In this document: positions 45,743-54,549 of the stretch, piece by piece
Numbering within the stretch: position 1 is the first letter of the stretch
Layout: each line of letters begins with the position of its first letter
Assembly: GCF_020819595.1 (NCBI RefSeq)
Contig: NZ_JAJHNP010000007.1
Coordinates: 361,238 to 425,237 of the forward strand
Direction of reading: 5' to 3'
Length of the DNA stretch: 64,000 bases
Source of the DNA: Streptomyces barringtoniae
GTDB lineage: Bacteria > Actinomycetota > Actinomycetes > Streptomycetales > Streptomycetaceae
The notes under the pieces: generated by a model
What the model was told of the DNA's origin: nothing
What the model saw: the letters and a program-made list of their open reading frames with translations, nothing else
Database searches by the model: none
Made by a program: the position numbers and the translations under genes

Positions 45743-47119
45743 ATGCGCGTCTCGGTCGTCCTGTTCACCTCCGACCTGCGCCTGCACGACCACCCGCCGC
45801 TGCACGCGGCGCTGAAGTCCGCGGACGCGGTCGTGCCGTTCTTCGTGCGCGACCTGGCCGTCGAAGCTGCCGGGTTCGCCACGCCGAACCGCAGCGCCTT
45901 CCTCGCCGACTGCCTGGCCGACCTCGACGCCTCCCTGCGCGAGCGCGGCGGACACCTCGTGGTGCGCTCCGGCGACCCGGTGGAGGAGGTGTGCCGTGCG
46001 GTGCGGGAGGCGGACGCCGACGAGGTGCACATGGCGGCGGCGCACAGCGCCTTCGCCATCCGCCGGGAGGACCGGCTCCGGCGGGCCCTGGAGTCCGGCG
46101 GCCGCCGCCTGGTCGTCCACGACGCGGTCACCGTGGCCGTGCCGCCCGGCGAGGTGACTCCCTCCTCGTCGGACCACTTCGCCGTCTTCACGCCGTACTA
46201 CCGGCAGTGGGCACAGGCCCGCCTGCGCACGGCTGTGGCCGCCCCGCGCCGCGTGCCCGTGCCCGGCCAGGTGAACGGCGAGCCGGTGCCCGCCCGCAGC
46301 GAGGTCACCGGGGTCTCGCCCGCCCTGCCGCGCGGCGGAGAGACCGAGGGCCGCAAGCGGATGACCGCCTACTGGCGGCACGGCCTGGACGCCTACGACG
46401 ACACCCGGGACGACCTGGCCGCGGACGCCACCTCCCGGCTCTCCGCGCACCTGCATTTCGGTACCCTTTCCCCGGTAGAACTGGTGCACCGGGCCCGCCA
46501 CCGCGGCGGACCCGGCGCCGAGGCGCTGGTACGGCAGCTCGCCTGGCGCGACTTCCACCGGCAGGTACTCGCAGCCCGACCGGTCGCCGCCCGCGCCGAC
46601 TACCGCACCAAGGGCGACCGTTGGCGCACCGAGCGCACGGCGAAGGCCGACATCGAGGCGTGGCGGGAAGGCCGTACCGGCTACCCGGTGATCGACGCCG
46701 CGATGCGGCAACTGCGCCACGAGGGCTGGATGCACAACCGGGCCCGCCTGCTGACCGCGAGCTTCCTGACCAAGACGCTCTACGTCGACTGGCGCATCGG
46801 CGCCGCCCACTTCCTGCACTGGCTGGTCGACGGTGACATCGCCAACAACCAGCTCAACTGGCAGTGGGTGGCCGGTACCGGGACCGACACCCGGCCGGGC
46901 CGGGTCCTCAACCCCGTCATCCAGGCCAAGCGGTACGACCCGCACGGCACTTACGTCCACCGCTGGGTGCCCGAACTGAGGAACATCGACGCGCCTGCAG
47001 TACACGAGCCGTGGAAGCTGCACAGAGCGGACCGCGCCGCGCTCGACTATCCCGACCCGATCGTTGACCTGTCCGAGGGCCTGGACAGGTTCCGCCGGGC
47101 CCGCCGCCGGCAGGAGTGA
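45743..47119 (+). CDS. phr: Deoxyribodipyrimidine photolyase
   Basis: 458 residues from ATG 45743; TTG 45734 is an alternative. N-terminal antenna domain from VVLFTSDLRLHDHPPL, then the FAD-binding domain: RLSAHLHFGTLSPVEL near 228, VRQLAWRDFHRQVL near 260, GYPVIDAAMRQLRHEGWMHNR near 310, and WRIGAAHFLHWLVDGDIANNQLNWQW near 350. These are the class I CPD photolyase / cryptochrome motifs, including the tryptophan-rich electron path. Repairs UV-induced cyclobutane dimers using blue light. The open frame upstream belongs to the DUF2867 remnant. Confidence 0.9.
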   Translation: MRVSVVLFTSDLRLHDHPPLHAALKSADAVVPFFVRDLAVEAAGFATPNRSAFLADCLADLDASLRERGGHLVVRSGDPVEEVCRAVREADADEVHMAAAHSAFAIRREDRLRRALESGGRRLVVHDAVTVAVPPGEVTPSSSDHFAVFTPYYRQWAQARLRTAVAAPRRVPVPGQVNGEPVPARSEVTGVSPALPRGGETEGRKRMTAYWRHGLDAYDDTRDDLAADATSRLSAHLHFGTLSPVELVHRARHRGGPGAEALVRQLAWRDFHRQVLAARPVAARADYRTKGDRWRTERTAKADIEAWREGRTGYPVIDAAMRQLRHEGWMHNRARLLTASFLTKTLYVDWRIGAAHFLHWLVDGDIANNQLNWQWVAGTGTDTRPGRVLNPVIQAKRYDPHGTYVHRWVPELRNIDAPAVHEPWKLHRADRAALDYPDPIVDLSEGLDRFRRARRRQE

Positions 47120-47132
47120 CCGCGGCCGACCG

Positions 47133-47290
47133 GCTCTCACCCTGGCGCGGGACCGGCGGGCCTCCATCGCCCTCGAACCCGTCGAGGCGACGACCGACGC
47201 CTTCAACCGCCCCGAACATGCCGCCGCCCTCTCCCCGGAGCCCGGTCGGCAGCGCCAATTCCGCTTCGGCGTCAGGTACGGGTCACCGGG
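47133..47290 (+). pseudogene. Second copy of the repeated fragment
   Basis: Reads RASIALEPVEATTDAFNRPE and then HAAALSPEPGRQRQFRFG without the frameshift seen in the copy at about 2140-2290. It begins within a few bases of the photolyase stop and has no start codon of its own. Both copies have the same orientation and lie 45 kb apart, enclosing the cluster. Confidence 0.5.
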
Positions 47291-47794
47291 AACCTGACAA
47301 GCCGCGGTGGACGGTCCCGCGGAAAGCGTGACGATCAGAGCGACCACCCGCGTTCGATGATCATGTGGGCGTGGCTCGATCGCAGACCCATGGCAGTTCC
47401 GGGCCGCACCCACGCTGGGTCAGAGCACCGACGAATACGGGGCACCTCACCCACCCCTTCGGCCACTGCGACCCAGAGCACCCCCACAGCCACCCCGACC
47501 GCACCGGTCACACCGAGCCCACCACCGGACCGTGTCACGGACAGGAGAAGCACTGCGTCAGCACGAGCCCGACCGACACCGCCGGCGCCACGACCGGCGG
47601 TGCGGGCGACGGCGGGCTGCTCGGCGGCGCCACCGGCGGTGGCACCTCACCTACACCCGCACCCACGACCAGCCCACCGGCCACGGCCGGCATCCGTGGA
47701 GGGGCGGCGCGCTGATCCACGCCGCTCTCGGCATCCAGGCTGGTGACTGCCATCGGCGCGGACGCTCGTCGGCGTGGGCATGGTGAAGCCTCCT

Positions 47795-47945
47795 TGTCTC
47801 GACACCTCCGACTTCGAGATCCCGCTGTCCGCCTCGAGCGCCTCGACCAGGTCATCGACCGAGCGCGTTGAGGCCTCGTTCACGTATGCCTCCCTGGCCG
47901 CGGCGAACAGGGACCGATCGCTCCGCTCGACCAACAGGGTGATGA
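47795..47945 (-). pseudogene. IS256-family transposase fragment
   Basis: A stretch reads AAAREAYVNEASTRSVDDL and then VEALEADSGISKSEVSRQ, matching the region of IS256/mutator transposases that precedes the first catalytic Asp block. It stops abruptly after SEVSR and has no recognisable flanking parts. Confidence 0.65.
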
Positions 47946-48119
47946 GGCGTCAAACCTTGCGGCTGCCATTGCCTGACGGCGGATAAATCTGGATGGGACA
48001 GGTATGTCGTAAATCCGCAACAGCGTCAGCCGGGCGCAACCGGGCGGTCGGCCGGCTCATCTGGCTGATCAGCAAGGCGCACCAGGCGCCTTGGGTGGAG
48101 ACCCACGGGAGGGAAGCCC

Positions 48120-48545
48120 ATGACCAGGACGAGAAGGACCGGGATGAAGGCGCGTGGCGGCCGCCTGGCCCTGGCCGGTGCGCTGGGGGTGGCCTCGTTG
48201 GCTCTGGCCGCGGTGCCTGCGTACGCCAAGGGTGAAGTGGATATCACAGCGCCGCACGCGGCGCATGTCGGCAAGACCTTCACGGTCACGGCGCACGGGG
48301 ACGACGATGCCGTCCGCTACTTGCGGATATGCCTGCAACAGCGGAGTGGCGGGCACGCGTGGCGCCAGGTGGCCTGCGGTGCCGTAGTCGCCAGTGGCAC
48401 GGAGGCGCGGGCCGCCGCGCACGTGAAGGATGCGGGGCGGGGCCCGGTGGACTTCCGCGCCGTGTTGTACGGCCTGACCGGTCCGCGTGATCACCACCCA
48501 GTGCGCCATCGCGCGTCTGACCCGGTGACGGTGCACGTCCGCTGA
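48120..48545 (+). CDS. Small secreted protein
   Basis: 141 residues; GGAGGGA lies before the ATG. N-terminal basic stretch, hydrophobic core LALAGALGVASLALAAVPAYA (about 16-36) and an AYA-like cleavage site: a Sec signal peptide. The mature part of about 105 residues (starting KGEVDITAP) is beta-rich with two cysteines (CLQQ and VACG) that could form one disulfide. No family recognised; similar small exported proteins are common in Streptomyces. Confidence 0.72.
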   Translation: MTRTRRTGMKARGGRLALAGALGVASLALAAVPAYAKGEVDITAPHAAHVGKTFTVTAHGDDDAVRYLRICLQQRSGGHAWRQVACGAVVASGTEARAAAHVKDAGRGPVDFRAVLYGLTGPRDHHPVRHRASDPVTVHVR

Positions 48546-49178
48546 GCCGTCAGCGCGGCCGCGGACAGTCGGCACCACTACGTCCGCGGCCGCCCCGTCG
48601 TGCGTCGGACGAACGTTGCGGCAGCCGACCTTCGGCGGTCCACCGCCTCTCCGCCCAGCGCTTGGTCAGCCACAGTCCGATCGCCTCGATGCCCTCGAGT
48701 ATCCGTCCCCGAAGTCCACTCAGCGCCGAGTGGGCACGGCACATCACTCCGTGCGGGGCGGGTAAACGGGTTGTGCGCGCGTCAATCGCGGATCTGGAAG
48801 GACGGGTCCATGAGTATGTCGGACAAGACCGCCGACACGGGCGACGAGAGCAAGGGCAGGACGGAAGAGTAGGTCGGCAAGGCGGTCGGCAACGAGCGTC
48901 TTGAAACGGAGGGCGGGTCCTGACCAGATCGAAGGGGACGTCCGGCCGGAGAAAGGACCAAGGACGCCGTCCGGGACATCCTCGACGAGGATCGGTCCCC
49001 CGAGCGGCATCCGGACGAAGGCAGTCGGCAGGTAGCCGGGCATCCGGCCGCCGCTCTGCGGGCGCCGGCCGTCAACGCACCGCATGCGGTGGTGGATAAC
49101 TGGTGCGACAGGACGGCGGTCGGTGTCGGCCGCTGGTGGAGGGGGGCGTGGACAGTGGGTGGCGGGAGCATCCGCGCC
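48546..49178. other. Intergenic stretch with CsbD remnant
   Basis: Contains only the CsbD-like remnant at 48810-48995. An open frame reads into the YihY gene from GTG 49089, but the family starts later. Confidence 0.5.
48810..48995 (+). pseudogene. CsbD-like stress protein remnant
   Basis: The frame reads MSMSDKTADTGDESKGRTEE, stop (TAG 48870), VGKAVGNERLETEGGS, stop (TGA 48921), then TKDAVRDILDE. This is the CsbD pattern (KGKAEEAVGKATGNERLEAEGKAD...) interrupted by two stops, with a local frameshift (DQIEGDV in the neighbouring frame). Unlikely to give a full protein. Confidence 0.7.
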
Positions 49179-50054
49179 ATGCGCGAGACCGGCAGCCGGA
49201 TGGGCCAGTGGTGGGCTGCGCTGCGCCGGACACCTGTGGCGATCTGGAATGACGACGTGACGGACTGGGCCGCCGCTTTGACCTACTATGCGGTCCTAGC
49301 CCTGTTCCCCGTGCTGCTGGTGCTTCTCTCGGTGCTGGGGCTCACCATGCCCACGGCGCAACCGGAAGTGATCGACCGCCTCACCCGCGTGGCGCCCGCC
49401 GCATCCCGCGGCTTGCTGCGCAGCGCCCTGGAGCAGATGGCCGGCCAGTCCTCGGCAGCCTGGCTGCTGGTCTTCTTCGGCGCGGCCGGGGCCCTGTGGT
49501 CGGGCTCCAGCTATCTGAGTGTCTTTCGCCGGGCCCTGCACGCCATGTATCACGTCAGCTCGCACCGGCCGGTGTGGCGGACGGCCCCACGCATCATCGT
49601 CACGGCCATCGCGCTGATCACCCTTCTCCTGACCACGACGCTCGCTCTGCTGCTGAGCGGCAGCCTGGTACGACGTCTGGGCCGAGCACTGGAGATGGGC
49701 AGCCTTCCCCGGGCTGCATGGGACACCTTGCGCTGGCCCGTTCTGGCAGTGGTGGCCATCGCCCTGGTCCTGGTGCTCTACCGTTCCGGTCCCGCACCGT
49801 CGCGTCCGCTGCGAAAGATGGCGCCGGGTGGCGGCCTGGCCATCGTGCTCCTGCTGTCGACCTCCCTCGGCTTCACCGTCTATGCCTCTCATGTGAGCAC
49901 CTACCACCGCCTGTACGGCTCCCTGGCCGGGGTCGTGGTCTTCCTCGTCTGGTTGTGGCTGTCCAACCTGGCACTCCTGGCAGGTGCCCAGTTCAACGTC
50001 GAGCTCGCACGACAGGCCGTCAACGCCCATGCGCGCGGACACCGACAACCGTGA
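49179..50054 (+). CDS. YihY/BrkB-family membrane protein
   Basis: 291 residues from ATG 49179 (GTG 49089 also in frame). Typical opening WNDDVTDWAAALTYYAVLALFPVLLVLLSVLG, then GAAGALWSGSSYLSVFRRALHAMYHV, and the C-terminal VSTYHRLYGSLAGVVVFLVWLWLSNLALLAGAQFNVEL. About six transmembrane segments. The family (formerly called ribonuclease BN) has no clear function, possibly transport or envelope maintenance. Confidence 0.88.
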   Translation: MRETGSRMGQWWAALRRTPVAIWNDDVTDWAAALTYYAVLALFPVLLVLLSVLGLTMPTAQPEVIDRLTRVAPAASRGLLRSALEQMAGQSSAAWLLVFFGAAGALWSGSSYLSVFRRALHAMYHVSSHRPVWRTAPRIIVTAIALITLLLTTTLALLLSGSLVRRLGRALEMGSLPRAAWDTLRWPVLAVVAIALVLVLYRSGPAPSRPLRKMAPGGGLAIVLLLSTSLGFTVYASHVSTYHRLYGSLAGVVVFLVWLWLSNLALLAGAQFNVELARQAVNAHARGHRQP

Positions 50055-50330
50055 TGGCCGTGGACGCGCGGCCTTCGTGTTCCAGGCCCCGGTCATCGCA
50101 GTGATCGTCGTCCTCAGCCGCCGCATCGACGATCCGCTCCGCCCGATCCGACCCGCGCCTTCGGCACCACGGGAGCGGTCCTCTCCGCCGTCGGTCTCCG
50201 GGAAGGAGCCGCTGCTGTCGCTCACCCTGTTCCGCAACCGCACATCCAACCTCGGGCTCATCCCCCAGACCCTCCAACAACTCATGCTCCTGGGCTCATG
50301 CCCCCGGCCGAGGCGTCGTGGGAACGGACT
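50055..50330 (+). pseudogene. MFS transporter fragment
   Basis: Pieces of one MFS drug transporter in shifting frames: AAFVFQAPVIAVIVVLSRRI, then DPTRAFGTTGAVLSAVGL in another frame, then KEPLLSLTLFRNRTSNLGL. Each is a hydrophobic segment or loop of a DHA2-type pump; the rest of the 14-segment protein is missing. Confidence 0.65.
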
Positions 50331-50395
50331 TGTACAACCGGCCTTCGACACCGCACTGTTGGCCGGTATTCGTCCACACGGTCAGGAGTCCCGGC

Positions 50396-51649
50396 TTGTC
50401 CTCCCGCCCTCCCGTTCCCACGCCCGCCCACGTCGTCGACCCCGTCGGCGGCTGCCCGCACGCCCTGAACGCCGACCTGCGGGCCCGGGGGCCCGTTGCG
50501 GACATCGTCCTGCCCGGCGGCGTGCCCGCGGCGGTCGTCCTGGGGCACGACGCGCTCAAGGAGTTCCTCTCCCACCCCGACGTGGCCAAGGACGCCCGCC
50601 ACTGCCCGGCCCTGAACGACGGCACGATCCCCGCGGACTGGCCGCTGCGGGTCTTCGCCAACGCCCAGGGCATGCACACCGCCGACGGCGCCGACCACCG
50701 CCGGCTGCGTTCCCTCGTCGGCAACGCCTTCACCGCCCGCCAGGTGGAGCGGCTGCGGCCGCGCATCGAAGAGCTGACCGTCGGCCTCCTCGACGACCTG
50801 GGCCGGGCCGCCGACGAGGACCCGGACGGCATCGCGGATCTGCGCACCCACTTCGCGCTCCCGCTCCCGATGAGCGTCATCTGCGAGCTGCTCGGCGTGG
50901 ACCCCGAGCACCGCAGCCGGCTGCACGACCTCACCTACACGGTGGTCATCGCCACCGACACCACCCCTGCGGAGGTGATGGCCGCCGTACGCGAGCTCGT
51001 CGAGCTGCTCGGCACGATCGCGGCCGCCCGCCGGGCCGCCCCCGGCGACGACCTGACCAGCGCCCTGATAGCCGCCCGCGAGGACGGCGGCGACCGGCTC
51101 AGCGAGGCCGAACTCATCGGCACGATGCGCCTGATGCTGGTCGCCGGCCACGAGACCACCCTCAACTTGATCAGCAATGCCGTACGGGCACTGTGCACCC
51201 ACCGTGACCAGCTGGCGCTGGTTCTGGAGGGCAAGGCCACCTGGTCGGACGTGGTGGACGAGACGCTGCGCTGGGACGGCCCGGTCAGCTGGTTCCCCTT
51301 CCGCTACCCCACCCGCGACCTGGCCCTCGGCGGCACCGTGATCCCGCAGGGCACCCCGGTTCTTGCCGGCTACACCGCCGCCGGGCGCGACGAGGCCTTC
51401 CACGGCCCGGACGCCGACCGCTTCGACGTCACCCGGCCCGGCGCGGCCCGCCATCTCTCCTTCGGCCAGGGCGTGCACTACTGCGTGGGCGCCCCGCTCG
51501 CCCGCCTCGAGGCCACGATCGCCCTCGAACGGCTCTTCACTCGCTTCCCGGACCTCGGCCTCGCCGTCCCCGAGGCCGATCTGCCCCGTCAGCGCAGCTT
51601 CATCGGCAACAGCGTCGAAGCGCTCCCGGTCCGCCCGGTCCGGCGCTGA
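50396..51649 (+). CDS. Cytochrome P450 (CYP107-like)
   Basis: 417 residues. TTG 50396 has GGAG eight bases upstream and fits the family N terminus; a GTG at 50318 is in frame but without a better site. I helix VAGHETTLN, ExxR motif in VDETLRWD, and heme loop FGQGVHYCVGAPLAR near 360. No ferredoxin is next to it, and it lies 12 kb from the cluster, so it is probably an independent hydroxylase. Confidence 0.88.
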   Translation: MSSRPPVPTPAHVVDPVGGCPHALNADLRARGPVADIVLPGGVPAAVVLGHDALKEFLSHPDVAKDARHCPALNDGTIPADWPLRVFANAQGMHTADGADHRRLRSLVGNAFTARQVERLRPRIEELTVGLLDDLGRAADEDPDGIADLRTHFALPLPMSVICELLGVDPEHRSRLHDLTYTVVIATDTTPAEVMAAVRELVELLGTIAAARRAAPGDDLTSALIAAREDGGDRLSEAELIGTMRLMLVAGHETTLNLISNAVRALCTHRDQLALVLEGKATWSDVVDETLRWDGPVSWFPFRYPTRDLALGGTVIPQGTPVLAGYTAAGRDEAFHGPDADRFDVTRPGAARHLSFGQGVHYCVGAPLARLEATIALERLFTRFPDLGLAVPEADLPRQRSFIGNSVEALPVRPVRR

Positions 51650-52311
51650 GGCGCTCCAGAGGGATTGCTGCCGAGGCGAACATGCCAGTGATGTCAGAGC
51701 GGCCTGTGATCGTTGGCTTGTGGATGAGTTGATTCAGCCCGTTGACGAGCGGGATCAGGTGTTGGGCGGGATACGCCGTTGCGAGGCTGTCCGCCATGGT
51801 TGGCTCGCTGCCCACGAGGCGGTCGTCCCCGACAGTGTGGTTCCCGCCGGCGCCCAGCCGAGTCGGCTGCAGACCGGCCAGTCGGTGTCAGTGGCTGCCC
51901 CTACTGACGCCGACAGGCTCTGCGAAACCGTCAACGATTGGATCCGCCACAGTGGTGCCTCGCCCGGTGCGGACGGTGGGTGAGTCGGAGAGCCGCAAGT
52001 GGTTCGACCTGCTTGCCCAGGCGGTGCAGAACTGATCGGCGAGTGCGGCCGAGACCCCGCTGTGGTAGTCCTACATCATGTAGGACTACTGTGTGCTCGA
52101 GGAGCTGCCGCCCCTGTGAAGGGGCGCCTTGGTGTGTCGCCAGTCAGGATGGTCATCGGATCGGTGCCGCATCAACGTCGTCGGCACAGCGATCCGCAGC
52201 GTACGAGTGCACGACGTGAGCCCGGCAGCCCCGGAGGAAGCCCTGGCATCCGCTGAACCGCGGTCCGAGCGTGGAACACATACACACCGACACCTGCCTG
52301 GAGACCATGTG
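51650..52311. other. Intergenic region before the wall glycosyltransferase gene
   Basis: No gene recognised in either strand; the open frames here lack ribosome binding sites and family similarity. The one striking element is the palindrome at 52065-52089. Confidence 0.5.
52065..52089. promoter_or_regulatory. 12-bp-arm palindrome (operator 1)
   Basis: GTAGTCCTACAT-C-ATGTAGGACTAC is a perfect palindrome around one base. The 17-bp core TCCTACAT-N-ATGTAGGA recurs before the convergent glycosyltransferase gene at 56246-56262. It contains TACA-N3-TGTA, similar to BlaI/MecI operators (TACA-N2-TGTA) but one base longer. Lies about 220 bp before the start of the gene at 52312. Confidence 0.8.
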
Positions 52312-54537
52312 GTGACTGACACCCCGGCCGTGCAACCGTCCGAAGAGGTACTCATCAGTATCGTCCTGCCCGTCTACCAGGTGCAGGAGTATCTGCCGGA
52401 GTGCCTCGAATCGGTCCTCGGGGCGTCTCAGTCCTTTCAGGGTATTGAGGTCGTGGCCGTGGACGACTGTTCCCCCGACGCCAGCGGTGCCCTTCTCGAC
52501 GAGTACGCGGCCCAGGACCAGCGGCTGCGCGTGGTCCACCTGCCGCAGAACGTCGGCCTCGGCCGAGCACGCAGCGAGGGACTGGCTCGGGCCCGTGGCG
52601 ACTACGTGTGGTTCGCCGACAGCGACGACCGGCTGGCCGACGGGGCGCTCGCCGCGGTCGCAGAGCGTCTGAAGCGGACCGAGCCTGACGTGCTTCTCGT
52701 CGACCACGCCCTCCTCGACCCGGAGGGAGGCATCGAGCGCAATGTCCGTGCGCATCTGTTCCGCGACGCCCCCGAGACGTTCACGCTCGCGGAGCGCCCG
52801 GGCACCCTGGACCTCGTCATGACCGCGTGGAGCAGGGTGCTGCGCCGCGACTTCCTGCTCGGCCTGGACGTGGAGTTCGGGCACGGGTACTACGAGGACA
52901 TCTCCGTCACCTACCCCGTCCTGCTCGCAGCGCGCCGCCTCAGCATGCTCGACCGTGTCTGCTACCACTACCGGCGCGGGCGGGAGGGAGCGATCACCAA
53001 CACCTCCAGCCCGAAACACTTCGATCTCTTCGGCCAGTACGAGCGGATCTTCGCCTTCATCGACCGCGAGGCCGAGACCGCCGAGCCCTTCCGCAGGGCA
53101 GTGTTCGACCGGACCGTGCGACATGCGACGACGGTGCTCGCCACCCCCGGACTTGTGCCGGAGGACATGCGGCGCGAATTCTTCCGGCAGACGTCGGAAC
53201 ACTTCCGGAGGTTCCGGCCGCGCGACTACTCCCACCCGTCCGGGCTGCGCGGCCTGCAGTACCGGCTGGTGGAGCGGGGCGCGTACTCCGCGTACGCGGC
53301 CTTGGAACCGGTGAACCGGCTTCGTCTCGCACTTCGTACCGCCCTCGGCCGGGCGCGCCAAGCGGCACGGCGGGCACCCCGGCTCGGGGCAACGGCGCTG
53401 CGGCGGGCCTACTACCGTGCTTGTCTGCTGCTTCCCGTCGACGACAGCCTTGCCGTCTACGCCGCCTACTGGAACCGCAGTTACGCCTGCAACCCGGCAG
53501 CCGTCTTCGAGAAGGCCCGTGAACTCGCGCCCGGCATCCGCGGGGTGTGGGTGGTCGCCAAGGACAGGACGGGATCCATCCCGCCGGGTGTCGAGTACGT
53601 GGTGGACGGATCAGCACGGTGCCTGCGCACCATGGCGCGGGCCAAGTATCTGGTCAACAACGTCAACTTCTCTTATGAACTGCCCAAGCGACGCGGCGCG
53701 GTGCTGGTGCAGACACAGCACGGCACCCCCCTGAAGAAGATGGGAACCGACCTGCGGGACCACCCCGCAGCCGCACGCGGCATGAACTTCGACCGGCTGG
53801 TGGAGCAGTGCGGGCGATGGGACTTCCTGGTCTCGCCGAACCCGCACACCACCGAGGTGTTCACCAGGGTCTATCCCGGCAGCTACGAGGTACTCCAGAC
53901 GGGCTATCCGCGCGTCGACCGGCTGGCCAACGCCTCGCTCGACCGGGTGAACCGTGTGCGGGACGAACTGGGCATCCCCCCTGGGCGGACCGCCGTCCTC
54001 TACGCGCCCACCCACCGCGACCACCAGGACCAGGCGGCGCCCCTGCTCGACGTGCAGTGGTTCGCCGATCAGCTCGGTGACGACCATGTCCTGCTGGTGC
54101 GTGCGCACTACTTCGACACCCCTCGGACCGTCCCGTCGCGGGGCGTCGTGGACGTCTCGTCCCACCCGTCGATCGAAGACCTGTGCATCGCTGCCGACGT
54201 GCTGATCACCGACTACTCCTCAGTGATGTTCGACTACGCCGCCCTGGACCGGCCGATCGTGATCTACGCGCCCGACTGGGAGGCGTACCGCCGCGCACGA
54301 GGCGTCTACTTCGACCTCCTCGCCGAGGCTCCCGGAGCGGTCGCCACCACGCAGCAGCAACTCGCCGAGGTCTTCCTCAGCGGCGAGTACGCGGGGCCGC
54401 ACATGGCCGAGCGACGCTCTGGATTTCGGGCACGCTTCTGCCCCTACGACGACGGGCACGCGGCCGAACGCGTGGTGCGCCGTGTCTTCCTGGGAGAGCC
54501 GGCCAACAAGAACGAACCAGCACAGGCGGGCAGTTGA
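52312..54537 (+). CDS. Bifunctional GT2 glycosyltransferase / CDP-glycerol glycerophosphotransferase
   Basis: 741 residues; GTG 52312 chosen because GGAGA lies seven bases upstream. Residues 10-250 are a GT-A family 2 domain: SIVLPVYQVQEYLPECLESVL, then VAVDDCSPDASG and YVWFADSDDRL with the metal-binding DSDD. Residues 400-735 match poly(glycerophosphate) transferases (TagB/TagF): QTQHGTPLKKMG, LYAPTHRDH, LVRAHYFD and VLITDYSSVMFDYA. Such proteins build teichoic-acid-like polymers or glycan side chains of the wall. Shares the operator palindrome and a tail-to-tail arrangement (12 bp apart) with the next gene, so both likely serve one wall polymer. Confidence 0.88.
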   Translation: MTDTPAVQPSEEVLISIVLPVYQVQEYLPECLESVLGASQSFQGIEVVAVDDCSPDASGALLDEYAAQDQRLRVVHLPQNVGLGRARSEGLARARGDYVWFADSDDRLADGALAAVAERLKRTEPDVLLVDHALLDPEGGIERNVRAHLFRDAPETFTLAERPGTLDLVMTAWSRVLRRDFLLGLDVEFGHGYYEDISVTYPVLLAARRLSMLDRVCYHYRRGREGAITNTSSPKHFDLFGQYERIFAFIDREAETAEPFRRAVFDRTVRHATTVLATPGLVPEDMRREFFRQTSEHFRRFRPRDYSHPSGLRGLQYRLVERGAYSAYAALEPVNRLRLALRTALGRARQAARRAPRLGATALRRAYYRACLLLPVDDSLAVYAAYWNRSYACNPAAVFEKARELAPGIRGVWVVAKDRTGSIPPGVEYVVDGSARCLRTMARAKYLVNNVNFSYELPKRRGAVLVQTQHGTPLKKMGTDLRDHPAAARGMNFDRLVEQCGRWDFLVSPNPHTTEVFTRVYPGSYEVLQTGYPRVDRLANASLDRVNRVRDELGIPPGRTAVLYAPTHRDHQDQAAPLLDVQWFADQLGDDHVLLVRAHYFDTPRTVPSRGVVDVSSHPSIEDLCIAADVLITDYSSVMFDYAALDRPIVIYAPDWEAYRRARGVYFDLLAEAPGAVATTQQQLAEVFLSGEYAGPHMAERRSGFRARFCPYDDGHAAERVVRRVFLGEPANKNEPAQAGS

Positions 54538-54549
54538 CCTCGTCGCCAC

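Larger units (their letters stand above)
47120..48119. other. Gene-poor stretch with repeated fragment and IS256 remnant
   Basis: No intact gene. Starts with the second copy of the repeated fragment, then a Pro/Thr/Ala-rich open stretch without ribosome binding site, then an IS256-type transposase fragment on the minus strand. Confidence 0.5.

Noticed and set aside
45245..47413. Minus-strand open frame of 722 codons
   Set aside because: It is antisense to the photolyase, which has all family motifs.
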